Assembly: GCA_903879335.1 (NCBI GenBank)
Contig: CAIRLC010000019.1
Coordinates: 124,001-188,000 of the forward strand
Source: an uncultured Pseudomonadota bacterium
GTDB taxonomy: Bacteria > Pseudomonadota > Gammaproteobacteria > Steroidobacterales > Steroidobacteraceae
Direction of reading: 5' to 3'
Length of the DNA: 64,000 bases
The position numbers were made by a program, and so were the translations under genes. The first letter of the stretch is position 1. Every line of letters begins with the position of its first letter. This document shows, piece by piece, positions 35,655 to 45,884 of this stretch. The notes below the pieces were generated by a model. The model searched no databases and was not told where the DNA came from. It saw only the letters and a program-made list of their open reading frames with translations.

Positions 35655-37502
35655 TCAGACTGGCAGCCTTGAAATGGCCGTCTTGCTGCCCCAGAAGAGG
35701 CCGATAACCGACCGGCTGCCCATCAACGCTGTGAACAGCGTCGTCAGGATACCGACCGACAGAACCACAGCGAAGCCTTTGATCGGGCCCGTTCCGAATG
35801 ACCAGAGCACGACACCCGCGATCAGAGTCGTGACGTTCGCGTCACCGATTGCCGAGAATGCCTTCTCAAAGCCCGCCTTGATGGCCGCTTGTGGCGACAC
35901 GCCAAGACGAATTTCCTCTCGGATACGCTCATAGATCAGGATGTTAGCGTCAACGGCCATACCGACCGTCAGCATGATGCCGGCAATACCGGGCAGCGTG
36001 AGAGCCGCACCGAACAAGGATAAGAACGCGGTCAACAACACGACGTTGCACAGCAGCACGAAATTGGCGATCACACCAAACAAGCTGTAGTACACGGCCA
36101 TAAATAAGAACAGGGCGATTGAGCCGATTTCGAGCGCCCGAATACCCTTATCAATATTGTCCTGACCGAGACTTGGACCGATTAATCGCTGCTCGACGAT
36201 GTAGACCGGAGCTGCTAACGCGCCAGCACGAAGCAACTTCGCCAGTTCCTGCCCTTCACGAGCAGTCAGACCAGTGATCTGGAACTGCGATGAAAAGACG
36301 CCGCGAATCGACGCCACCGAAATAACCTGTTCTTTGGTTACATCAACCGCGACTTTCTGGCCATCCTGATCCCGGAGCTGACGCTCCTTTTCGATGAAGA
36401 CGATGCCCATGGGCTTACCCAGATTTTCCTGGGTCGTGCGCAGCATTTCGTCGCCACCGCGCGCGTCCAACCGTACGCTCACCGCGGGCTCGCCGTTCTG
36501 ATAAGAAGACGTTGCATCGGTCAGTTGCTCACCGGTCACCACAACGTCTCGCTTCAGAAGCACTGGCCGTCCGTTGCGATCTTTATAGAGCTTAGTGCCC
36601 AGCGGCGCATGCCCGGTCGCTTGGGCTTCCATGGCGTTTCCTGCATCGCTCACCAAGCGAACTTCGAGCGTCGCGGTCTTGCCAAGCAGGCGGATAACTT
36701 CGCTGGCGTCCTGCACGCCAGGCAACTGCACGGCAATGCGGTTCGCGCCTTGGCGCTGTACGCTTGCTTCGGACACGCCCAATGCATTGACGCGATTGCC
36801 GAGTGCCGTGATGTTCTGTTGGATCGCAAAATCCTGACGCTGCTTGATTTGAGCGGGCGAAAGGCTGGCATGAATAGCGAATCCTTCCGTCGAAGCGGCG
36901 AGCGTGACGTTGGAATCCACGCCCTCCAAGACTTTCTGCGCCGCCGCCGCGGTCTGGACATCCGCGAATACGACATCCACTCCACCGGCGCCACCTTCGA
37001 CAGACTCGTACTGGAGCTTTTTTTCGCGCAGTGCCAACCGATAGTCGCGCTCAAGGCGCGTCAACGTTTGCTTCACGGCACCATCAACGTCGACTTCGTA
37101 GACCAGGTAGATACCGCCGCGCAAATCAAGGCCGAGGCTCATGGGCTTCAGGCCGAGCTTGCGGATCCAGTCGGGAGCCCGCGAAGCCAACGTTGTGGCG
37201 ATCGCATAGGAATCCGGCGCAGCCGCATCAATGACATCACGCGCACGCAGCTGCGTGGGCACATCTTTGAAACGAAGCAGAATGCGGCCGCCCTGTACGA
37301 ATGCAGCGTCTGGGTCGAGATGTTCCCTCGACAAGGTCGCCGCAACCTCGGTTAGGGCGGTCGTTCCGGTGAACAACTCGCCATCCTTGCGCGACAACTG
37401 CAGCGCCGGCGCTTGGCCGAACAGGTTCGGCAGCGCGATCATCAGCGCCAAGAACATCACACCTGCAAACAGCAGGCTCTTCCAAAGAGGATATCGGTTC
37501 AT
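35655..37502 (-). CDS. secD: Protein translocase subunit SecD
   Basis: 615 residues, usual length. MNRYPLWKSLLFAGVMFLAL starts TM1. The LGLDLRGGIYLVYEVD segment is the SecD signature. A large periplasmic P1 domain covers about 60-440. GMAVDANILIYERIREE is the conserved TM4 motif. It works with SecF and YajC in the same operon. Confidence 0.97.
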   Translation of the reverse strand: MNRYPLWKSLLFAGVMFLALMIALPNLFGQAPALQLSRKDGELFTGTTALTEVAATLSREHLDPDAAFVQGGRILLRFKDVPTQLRARDVIDAAAPDSYAIATTLASRAPDWIRKLGLKPMSLGLDLRGGIYLVYEVDVDGAVKQTLTRLERDYRLALREKKLQYESVEGGAGGVDVVFADVQTAAAAQKVLEGVDSNVTLAASTEGFAIHASLSPAQIKQRQDFAIQQNITALGNRVNALGVSEASVQRQGANRIAVQLPGVQDASEVIRLLGKTATLEVRLVSDAGNAMEAQATGHAPLGTKLYKDRNGRPVLLKRDVVVTGEQLTDATSSYQNGEPAVSVRLDARGGDEMLRTTQENLGKPMGIVFIEKERQLRDQDGQKVAVDVTKEQVISVASIRGVFSSQFQITGLTAREGQELAKLLRAGALAAPVYIVEQRLIGPSLGQDNIDKGIRALEIGSIALFLFMAVYYSLFGVIANFVLLCNVVLLTAFLSLFGAALTLPGIAGIMLTVGMAVDANILIYERIREEIRLGVSPQAAIKAGFEKAFSAIGDANVTTLIAGVVLWSFGTGPIKGFAVVLSVGILTTLFTALMGSRSVIGLFWGSKTAISRLPV

Positions 37503-37532
37503 GCGGGAAAATTGCTCCGAGTGGCGCGTCGT

Positions 37533-37862
37533 TTAGACGCTCTTAAAGGTGCCTTTCGGGAGCAGCTGCACGACTTGGTAGCGCTGCAACTGAATGGTCG
37601 TATCGCGTGCGATCTCGATCGACAAAAAGGTATCGCCGGCGACCGTAATACGGCCAAGGATCCCGCCTGCAGTCACAACTTCGTCGCCGACTGCCAACTT
37701 CGAGACCATTTCACGGGCTTCCTTAGCCTTCTTTTGCTGGGGCCGGATCAGCATGAAATAGAAAGCGCCAAACAAAGCCACCATGACCAGCATCTGGCTG
37801 AGGTTATTTGGGCCAGCGGCTCCGGCAGCCTGCGCATTCGCGGTCGAAATCAGGAAGTCCAT
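37533..37862 (-). CDS. yajC: Sec translocon accessory protein YajC
   Basis: 109 residues from ATG 37862 (MDFLISTANAQAAGAAGPNN). One membrane segment, MLVMVALFGAFYFMLIRP, then the cytoplasmic QQKKAKEAREMVSKL and GDEVVTAGGILGRI typical of YajC. It lies between tgt and secD, the usual place. Confidence 0.95.
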   Translation of the reverse strand: MDFLISTANAQAAGAAGPNNLSQMLVMVALFGAFYFMLIRPQQKKAKEAREMVSKLAVGDEVVTAGGILGRITVAGDTFLSIEIARDTTIQLQRYQVVQLLPKGTFKSV

Positions 37863-37907
37863 CTGAATATTCCCCATACGGCCCGACAATTTGGGCTAAT
37901 TCGCGAA

Positions 37908-40072
<2,165 letters not shown>

Positions 40073-40100
40073 CGGCGCGGCGCGCTCGACCGAATGCTCT

Positions 40101-40778
40101 TTATCGATCTTCGTTCCCCTTTTGGGCCCCAGCCGAAATACTCAGCGATAAGATGCGCCGGTCGCGCACAACGGTCAGCGGTGCCGGCTCGCCCGAGTCG
40201 TAGGTCGCCAAGATCCGATCTGCCAGCTCAGCCGAGGACACGGAGCGACCTCCGATTGTCGTAATCACGTCGCCATCCGCAAGGTCAGAGTCTGGCTGTG
40301 CTCGCAACACGAGTACGCCCTGAGTGACACCAAAGTAATGGGCTAACGCCGCAGTCACCGTGGCGAGCTGCAAACCGCCCTCGGCGCGCGGATGGTGCCT
40401 CAACAGATCTCCGTGCTGCCAATGGGCTCCGGGGGCTTGGCCGAATGATCGCTTTTCCAACTGTGGCGGCGAGCCGCTCACTCCCTCTTCGGGCGTCATG
40501 ATGATTAGGCGGCGCGGCGGAAGATCCGTCGAAAGCGCTTTATTTTCAATACCTCCGGATGCGCCATCAGCCGCTATAGCGAGCTCAATTCGTCGGGGTC
40601 TCGATGCCCCTGGATGTTCCTTGGCCAGCAGTTCGGCAAGCTCTTGAGCGGCAGCGTCTAGTCGCGCTTGGGCCGCTTGGATGGCAGGCGAACTGTCGAC
40701 CGGTACGCCTGCATAAGTTGGTACCGACAGCGCCGAAACCACACAAAGCAACCCGAAATAGGGTTTAAAAATAGCCAC
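40101..40778 (-). CDS. Exported PDZ-domain protein
   Basis: 225 residues from GTG 40778, with CGGAGA 7-8 bases upstream. The N-terminus AIFKPYFGLLCVVSALSVPT ending TYAG is a signal peptide. A helical segment rich in alanine and glutamate follows (about 30-55), then a low-complexity linker and a C-terminal PDZ domain at about 130-215 (YFGVTQGVLVLRAQ, DLADGDVITTIGGRSVSSAE). It resembles the PDZ half of DegP-like proteins without any protease part. It lies 28 bp before queA, so it may lead that operon. The longer frame through the tRNA complement is spurious. Confidence 0.75.
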   Translation of the reverse strand: MAIFKPYFGLLCVVSALSVPTYAGVPVDSSPAIQAAQARLDAAAQELAELLAKEHPGASRPRRIELAIAADGASGGIENKALSTDLPPRRLIIMTPEEGVSGSPPQLEKRSFGQAPGAHWQHGDLLRHHPRAEGGLQLATVTAALAHYFGVTQGVLVLRAQPDSDLADGDVITTIGGRSVSSAELADRILATYDSGEPAPLTVVRDRRILSLSISAGAQKGNEDR

Positions 40779-40873
40779 TTGCCGTCTCCGGTAGGTCGTG
40801 GGGAGGATCCCCCATTCAAACACGCGCAGGATCAAGTCGCCAAAACCGTACAACGTGCTAGAATGCCGCCCGC

Positions 40874-40957
40874 GCCGGTGTGGCGGAATTGGTAGACGCA
40901 TCTGACTCAAAATCAGACGCCAAAAGCGTGGGGGTTCGAGTCCCTCCACCGGCACCA
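40874..40957 (+). tRNA. tRNA-Leu(CAA)
   Basis: 84 nt with encoded CCA. The acceptor arms GCCGGTG (40874) and CACCGGC (40947) pair, then A and CCA. The anticodon stem TCTGA/TCAGA holds loop CTCAAAA, anticodon CAA (UUG codon). The long variable arm and GGTTCGAGTCC T-arm fit a class II leucine tRNA. Confidence 0.97.
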
Positions 40958-40972
40958 TAGGACTTACGTCCC

Positions 40973-41530
40973 ATGAACTATTGCAGTAACTGCGGTAATC
41001 AAGTGAGCCTTCGGGTACCCGAAGGCGATCACTTACCTCGCTACGTTTGCGGGGATTGTGGAGTTATCCACTACGAAAACCCGAAAATAGTGGTTGGCTG
41101 TGTGCCAGAGCATGACGGCCGTATTTTGCTGTGTAAGCGCGCGATTGAACCGCGCCTCGGCTATTGGACTATTCCAGCCGGATTCATGGAAAACGGCGAA
41201 ACCCTCTCCCACGGCGCAGCCCGCGAATGCCTTGAAGAAGCGGGCGCTGTGGTGGAAATGGGCAGCCTGCTCGCTGTGGTCAATGTCGTCCATGCCCACC
41301 AAGTCCACGTCATGTTCCGGGCACGTATGCCAGACGCGACGTTCTCTGCTGGTGCCGAAAGTCTAGAAGTTGAATTGGTCCGACCGGAAGACGTTCCATG
41401 GGCGGACATTGCGTTCCCAAGCGTGGAATTTGCGCTACGGCGCTACCTCGAAGACAACGAGACCAACCGGGAGCGCCACTATTTTGCCGATTTCGACCGT
41501 TCGCACTGGCGCGAGCGGAACCCGACCTGA
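40973..41530 (+). CDS. Zinc-ribbon Nudix hydrolase
   Basis: 185 residues. The N-terminal zinc ribbon has four cysteines (C4, C7, C26, C29 in NYCSNCGNQV and VCGDCGVIHY). The Nudix box is complete: GFMENGETLSHGAARECLEE followed by AG. This layout is like NudC- and ADP-ribose-pyrophosphatase-type enzymes, but without the NudC substrate motif. It likely hydrolyses a nucleoside diphosphate derivative. The start ATG lies 15 bp after the tRNA, so it may be read on the same transcript. Confidence 0.9.
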   Translation: MNYCSNCGNQVSLRVPEGDHLPRYVCGDCGVIHYENPKIVVGCVPEHDGRILLCKRAIEPRLGYWTIPAGFMENGETLSHGAARECLEEAGAVVEMGSLLAVVNVVHAHQVHVMFRARMPDATFSAGAESLEVELVRPEDVPWADIAFPSVEFALRRYLEDNETNRERHYFADFDRSHWRERNPT

Positions 41531-41588
41531 GATAGAATAGGGGGCATCGGGTCAGTGCAGACCCTCTTAGCTATAGGCCCTAACGATA

Positions 41589-41912
41589 ATGACGTTTGTC
41601 GTCACCGAAAATTGCATCAAGTGCAAATATCAGGATTGCGTCGAAGTGTGTCCCGTGGACTGCTTCCATGTCGGACCCAATTTCCTGGTGATTGATCCGG
41701 ACGAATGTATTGACTGCACGTTGTGCGAGCCCGAATGCCCGGCTGAAGCGATCTATTCCGAAGAAGATCTACCGGCGGGACAGGAAAAGTTCCTCAAGCT
41801 CAATGCCGAGCTCGCCAAACTGTGGCCGGTTATCAACGAGAAGAAAGCCGCTCCGGCCGATGCGGACGAATGGAAAGGCAAGCCTAACAAGCTTGACCTG
41901 CTCGAACGCTAG
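41589..41912 (+). CDS. fdxA: Ferredoxin FdxA (7Fe-8S type)
   Basis: 107-residue electron carrier. Two cluster motifs: [18 protein letters not shown] (the 3Fe-4S/4Fe-4S arrangement) and [16 protein letters not shown]. The C-terminal extension with [15 protein letters not shown] is typical of the Azotobacter FdI / FdxA type. Convergent with dsbC, the stops 9 bp apart. Confidence 0.95.
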   Translation: MTFVVTENCIKCKYQDCVEVCPVDCFHVGPNFLVIDPDECIDCTLCEPECPAEAIYSEEDLPAGQEKFLKLNAELAKLWPVINEKKAAPADADEWKGKPNKLDLLER

Positions 41913-41921
41913 TCGCGCGAC

Positions 41922-42662
41922 TCAATCCGCGCGGGTTTCGCCTGCGCGGAGCATCTCCACCAACTGCGCCGGCGGACGGTACCCAGAAATATATTCGCCT
42001 TTGTCGGTGAATATACCTGGCGTGCCTAGCATCCCTAGTGTCTTGCCCAGATCGTAAGTGCGCCCTACCGGAGTCCGGCATGGCCCCTTGGTCGCGCCAG
42101 GATCCGTACCTTGAATCGCGCTAGTCAGCGCTTCCTGCCGATTGGCTGAACACCACACCGTCTCAGCCTTACGCCAGGCGTCCGATCCCGGACCGGGTCG
42201 TGGGAAAAACGCATAGCGGACTTTCACGCCGAGGCGGTTGTACTCGGCAATCTCGTTGTGAAACATCCGACAGAACTTGCACTCGACATCTGTGAAGACC
42301 GTGACCGTGTAGCGCGCTTTAGCCGGCGCAAATACCACCGTCTCATCGTCGGGCAAGGCTTTCAACAGGTCCTGACGCGCGTCAGCACGACGCCGATCGG
42401 TGAGGTTACGGCCGTGATCGGTATCGTAGATATCGCCTTTCAATGCATATCGGCCGTCGGCGGAGACGTAAATCACTTCTCCACCATTGGCAATTTCGTA
42501 AAGGCCAGGAATCACGCTGTCTCGGACGGCAGTCATCGGGACGTCCAAACGATGGGCTATTGAAGCTCTAATATCACGACTGCCGGCAGGGCTTGACGTT
42601 GACCCCATGAGGAGGGCTGCCATGAGGCCCATGACCGGTATGAACAACAGCCGAATCTTCAT
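41922..42662 (-). CDS. dsbC: Thiol:disulfide interchange protein DsbC
   Basis: Periplasmic disulfide isomerase, about 246 residues from ATG 42662. Signal peptide MKIRLLFIPVMGLMAALLMG. The dimerisation domain is at 30-90 (VIPGLYEIANGGEVIYVSAD), then a thioredoxin fold with the active site CKFC (DVECKFCRMFHNE) and a second cysteine pair (WCSANR, GPCRTP). It lies next to xerD, as in many gammaproteobacteria. Confidence 0.93.
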   Translation of the reverse strand: MKIRLLFIPVMGLMAALLMGSTSSPAGSRDIRASIAHRLDVPMTAVRDSVIPGLYEIANGGEVIYVSADGRYALKGDIYDTDHGRNLTDRRRADARQDLLKALPDDETVVFAPAKARYTVTVFTDVECKFCRMFHNEIAEYNRLGVKVRYAFFPRPGPGSDAWRKAETVWCSANRQEALTSAIQGTDPGATKGPCRTPVGRTYDLGKTLGMLGTPGIFTDKGEYISGYRPPAQLVEMLRAGETRAD

Positions 42663-42736
42663 GCACACCCCAGGTCAAACGCTCGGTAGGAACGGACCAA
42701 CGGTCAGTCCGCTCTTAAGTTTACCAGAGCGCTGAC

Positions 42737-43681
42737 TTAGCCTCGCGGATGGTGCTGGGCATGCATTTCTTTCAGACGTTCGCGGGCCACATGAGTATAG
42801 ATCTGTGTGGTCGACAAATCGCTATGGCCTAAAAGCATCTGAACGACGCGCAAATCGGCACCGCGATTGAGCAAGTGCGTGGCGAAAGCATGCCGCAACG
42901 TATGGGGTGACAGTTCTTTTTGAACGCCGGCCTTTGCCGCGTACCGCTTAATGATGTGCCAAAACGCCTGACGGGTCATACGATCGCCACGGCGCGTCGG
43001 AAATAAATAATCCGTCTGCCGCTCCAGCAGAATTTCGGCTCGAGGACCACCAACGAACTCGGCCAACCATTTGACCGACTCGTCGCCCAATGGGATCAGG
43101 CGCTCGCGATTTCCCTTGCCCAGTATGCGGATGACACCTTGGTTGGTATTCACGTGCGCAAAGCGGACACTGACGAGCTCAGATACCCGTAAGCCGCTCG
43201 CGTATAGGACTTCAAGCATGGTTCGGTCACGATGCCCCAAGGGATCGGACACTTCGGGCGCTCCTAACAGGGCCTCAACCTCGTCCTCGGTCAGAGATTT
43301 AGGCAGCGTGCGGCGAATCTTAGGCATCGCGATCTGCGCCGTGGGGTCCTCAATGAGTACACCCTCTCGCACCAGATAGCGGAAGAAACGGCGGAAACTG
43401 GACAATTGTCTCGCCGAGGAGCGTGGCCGAGCACCGGCATCGACGCGCCCTGCGAGAAAACCGAGCAAATCAGCTCGACTGGCGCGATGAACAACAATCC
43501 GTCGTTCATCCAGCCATCGACCTAATGCCGTCAGGTCGGCGCGGTAGGCAGCGAGGGTATTGATCGATAATCCCCGCTCCATCCAGACTGCGTCGAGGAA
43601 GCGGGCGATATTCGGATCCGCGAGGGGCGCAATGCTCGCCACCCGCGGCTCACTCAAATCGATTTTGCGGTCCAAATTCAT
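42737..43681 (-). CDS. xerD: Site-specific tyrosine recombinase XerD
   Basis: Acts with XerC at dif to resolve chromosome dimers. 314 residues from ATG 43681. The N-terminal SAM-like domain (LDAVWMERGLSINTLAAYRA) is followed by the catalytic domain: arginine in YASGLRVSELVS, HTLRHAFATHLLNRGADLRV with H-x-x-R, LLGHSDLSTTQIYTHV with the histidine and nucleophile tyrosine. dsbC downstream supports XerD rather than XerC or a phage integrase. Confidence 0.94.
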   Translation of the reverse strand: MNLDRKIDLSEPRVASIAPLADPNIARFLDAVWMERGLSINTLAAYRADLTALGRWLDERRIVVHRASRADLLGFLAGRVDAGARPRSSARQLSSFRRFFRYLVREGVLIEDPTAQIAMPKIRRTLPKSLTEDEVEALLGAPEVSDPLGHRDRTMLEVLYASGLRVSELVSVRFAHVNTNQGVIRILGKGNRERLIPLGDESVKWLAEFVGGPRAEILLERQTDYLFPTRRGDRMTRQAFWHIIKRYAAKAGVQKELSPHTLRHAFATHLLNRGADLRVVQMLLGHSDLSTTQIYTHVARERLKEMHAQHHPRG

Positions 43682-43893
43682 GATTGCAACCGAATTCTCA
43701 GTGCCGTGACAACGTCTGGGATTCCCGCGCGATGCAAGGCACAATGCAGCGCGCTGGTCGGCCTGGTTTTTCCAAGTCGAGGGCGAGTATTGCCGCAGGT
43801 CAGACTGGGAACTGTGATGTCGCTCACGCAGTATCCAACGTCTTGACATAAAGGCGACGCACATCACATAAATCGGCAATTCGGGACGCACGA

Positions 43894-44622
43894 ATGGGTA
43901 TGAAACGCCTGCTTTTCCCTGCCTACGGTCTCTGGTGCTGGGTCGTTTTCATCACATTGTCGCTCGGAGCGACCGTTTCGATGGCCGTTGTGCCAGGAAT
44001 ACACCGGCGGCGGCTGATCGTTCACTACACGGCCCGCGGCATCTTTTGGTTGGCTGGGCGCCCGGTAAAGGTCGAGGGCCTTGAACATCTACCGGACGGA
44101 CCGTGCGTAGTGGTCGCCAATCACGCCAGCTACGTCGACGGCGTGGTGCTTCAAGCCGCGCTGCCACCGCGCTTCGCCTACATGGTCAAACGAGAAATGG
44201 CCTCGGTACCCCTCGCCTCCTTCTTACTTCGGCGCGTCGGCACACATTTCATCGACCGTCGCGATCCTCGCGGCGGCGCTGCCGATGCGCGCAGAGTTCA
44301 GCGCTCGGCTGCGACTGGCCAATCTATCGCAGCGTTTCCAGAGGGTACGTTCAGTGAGAAACCGGGCGTCGGACGCTTCTTGGGCGGCGCTTTTGCGGCT
44401 GCAGCCAAGGCCGGATTGCCGGTAGTGCCGGCTGCGATTAACGGTGCCCGAGATATGCTGCCGTCGAATCGGGCACTGCCGATTCCAGCACAGATTCACG
44501 TTCGAATTTTGCCGCCGATCGCACCATCTTCGGGAACGGATCGCGGCTCAATCCATGCCTTAAGGGACGCCGCACGCTTAGCCGTCGTGTCGGCCGTCAA
44601 TGAGCCTGACCTTGAGGCTTAA
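43894..44622 (+). CDS. plsC: 1-acyl-sn-glycerol-3-phosphate acyltransferase
   Basis: Makes phosphatidic acid in the inner membrane. 242 residues. N-terminal membrane segment LWCWVVFITLSLGATVSMAV; catalytic VVANHASYVDGVVL (HX4D); the substrate motif AAFPEGTFSEKPGVG. Convergent with csrA (13 bp between the stops). Confidence 0.92.
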   Translation: MGMKRLLFPAYGLWCWVVFITLSLGATVSMAVVPGIHRRRLIVHYTARGIFWLAGRPVKVEGLEHLPDGPCVVVANHASYVDGVVLQAALPPRFAYMVKREMASVPLASFLLRRVGTHFIDRRDPRGGAADARRVQRSAATGQSIAAFPEGTFSEKPGVGRFLGGAFAAAAKAGLPVVPAAINGARDMLPSNRALPIPAQIHVRILPPIAPSSGTDRGSIHALRDAARLAVVSAVNEPDLEA

Positions 44623-44635
44623 AATGACGTCTCGC

Positions 44636-44998
44636 TTACTCGAATTCACCGTTGGTCGGTATCGCGATCTTCCTTGAACGTCGGACCGTTACCACGGGGG
44701 TTTTAACCCGCTTTTCAGTCGGCTCCGGCGCTGCTCGCGACGGATACTCGAACGGCTTTGAGGTGAACGCTGTATCGACGTGATCCGTGGGGCTAAGAAC
44801 CGACGCAGCTTCCGCGGCTGAATTCGCCCGTAGATCCTCCTCTGCGCCGTCGGCGCTAGGCCCGATGCGACGAATGGCAATCTCTCGAGGCGCATCAATT
44901 CCAACGACGACGCGACTACCGGATATTTCCAAGACTGTAATCTCAACGTTCTCGCCGATCCTCAACTTCTCGCCGGACTTGCGTGAGATCACCAACAT
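44636..44998 (-). CDS. csrA: CsrA-like RNA-binding regulator with a long C-terminal tail
   Basis: Residues 1-47 are a complete CsrA core: MLVISRKSGEKLRIGENVEI, then TVLEISGSRVVVGIDAPREI. R44-like residues (IAIRRIG) are present, so it should bind GGA motifs in mRNA leaders. CsrA usually ends near residue 61; this protein has 120, with a tail rich in alanine, proline, serine and charged residues (SPTDHVDTAFTSKPFEYPSR, RVKTPVVTVRRSRK). The tail looks disordered and ends basic. It may be a second copy of CsrA in this genome; that cannot be told from here. Confidence 0.9.
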   Translation of the reverse strand: MLVISRKSGEKLRIGENVEITVLEISGSRVVVGIDAPREIAIRRIGPSADGAEEDLRANSAAEAASVLSPTDHVDTAFTSKPFEYPSRAAPEPTEKRVKTPVVTVRRSRKIAIPTNGEFE

Positions 44999-45094
44999 GG
45001 GAACACCTTCAACGTCGTCGAATGATTGCGATCATTAATTGTGCGTCTTTTGAAAGTGTCCGAAATAGCACTCGTTCGCACATATTTCAAAATC

Positions 45095-45143
45095 GGCCGC
45101 CCGGAATGAGTCATTTTCATATTTCAGGCATTTCCGGACGGCC
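45095..45143. repeat. 12-bp inverted repeat upstream of csrA
   Basis: GGCCGCCCGGAA (45095-45106) and TTCCGGACGGCC (45132-45143) pair with one mismatch around a 25-base AT-rich loop. It lies about 100 bp upstream of csrA and 140 bp upstream of the HTH-receiver gene. It may be a leader hairpin or protein site. Confidence 0.5.
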
Positions 45144-45163
45144 TATCCCCCGGCACGGACGCC

Positions 45164-45195
45164 TTCATTTTTATCATTTTAATGATATCAATGAA
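45164..45195. promoter_or_regulatory. 32-bp AT-rich dyad, candidate operator
   Basis: TTCATT-tt-TATCATT-tt-AATGATA-tc-AATGAA is symmetric over 32 bp except the paired spacer dinucleotides. It lies 87 bp before the HTH-receiver start in the gap shared with csrA. Two nested half-site pairs suit a dimeric regulator. The HTH-receiver protein is the obvious candidate to bind it; this is inference. Confidence 0.5.
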
Positions 45196-45281
45196 AAGTC
45201 TTTCTCATTTATGGTTGCTTTACGACCAACAAAGGGTGAGATTGGCGTTATGTTGACTTGGCGTTGATGCTGGAATGGAAC

Positions 45282-45884
45282 ATGCCTAAAGAACAGCACG
45301 ATAACCAGCCGGAAGTCATCTCTACACGCGCCGCGGCCGCACGGCTTGGGGTTGCGCTGCGCACAGTACAGCTCTGGGTTGAGCAAGGTTCACTTCAGGC
45401 ATGGAAAACCGTTGGTGGTCATCGACGTGTTTTGGTTTCATCCGTCGACCGCATGATGTCAGAGCGACAGTCTCGCCTCGAGACGACCAACCCTGCGGCC
45501 CCATTGCGTTTACTGGTCGTTGAAGATGACGCTCGTTTGCGTCGTCTATTCGAAATTGAGGTGCCAGCTTGGGAACCACCGATCCAGTTACACCTGGCTA
45601 AGGACGGCTTTGAGGGGCTTATCAAAGTCGGAAAACATCGGCCTGACGTGATCATCACCGATCTGATGATGCCTGGTATGGATGGCTTTGCCATGATTAC
45701 CGCCCTGCGCAATGATCCTGCGGTAACCGCTCGGATCATTGTGGTCACCGCTCTGGACGCGGGTACGATCCGAGATCGCGGTGGGTTGCCGGCCGATCTC
45801 ATGGTCTTAAGAAAGCCAGCGGGACTTGCCGAATTGAGAGCTTTGGTGACGGAACCTGTCCCTGCGTCGCGGCGACCCCGTTAA
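45282..45884 (+). CDS. Helix-turn-helix + receiver protein (reverse-order response regulator)
   Basis: 200 residues from ATG 45282; ATG 45267 and TTG 45258 are other in-frame starts. Residues 11-58 are an excisionase/MerR-type helix-turn-helix (VISTRAAAARLGVALRTVQL, WVEQGSLQAW, KTVGGHRRV). Residues 75-190 form a full receiver domain: acidic pair D82-D83, phosphoacceptor D127 in IITDLMMPGMDG, T156 in VVTAL and K178 in LRKPAG. Most response regulators have the receiver first, so this order is unusual. It is convergent with the HNOBA kinase, the stop codons sharing bases, and that kinase is the likely phosphodonor. Confidence 0.85.
   Translation: MPKEQHDNQPEVISTRAAAARLGVALRTVQLWVEQGSLQAWKTVGGHRRVLVSSVDRMMSERQSRLETTNPAAPLRLLVVEDDARLRRLFEIEVPAWEPPIQLHLAKDGFEGLIKVGKHRPDVIITDLMMPGMDGFAMITALRNDPAVTARIIVVTALDAGTIRDRGGLPADLMVLRKPAGLAELRALVTEPVPASRRPR

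Noticed and set aside
40779-40958. Upstream extension of the PDZ protein frame with the start MVPVEGLEPPRFW
   Set aside because: This is the well-known antisense translation of a tRNA gene; it lies on the complement of tRNA-Leu. GTG 40778 has a ribosome site and a signal peptide.
42737-43681. Tyrosine recombinase as the integrase of the guaA islands
   Set aside because: It lies 30 kb away, beside dsbC, and has the length and motifs of XerD.
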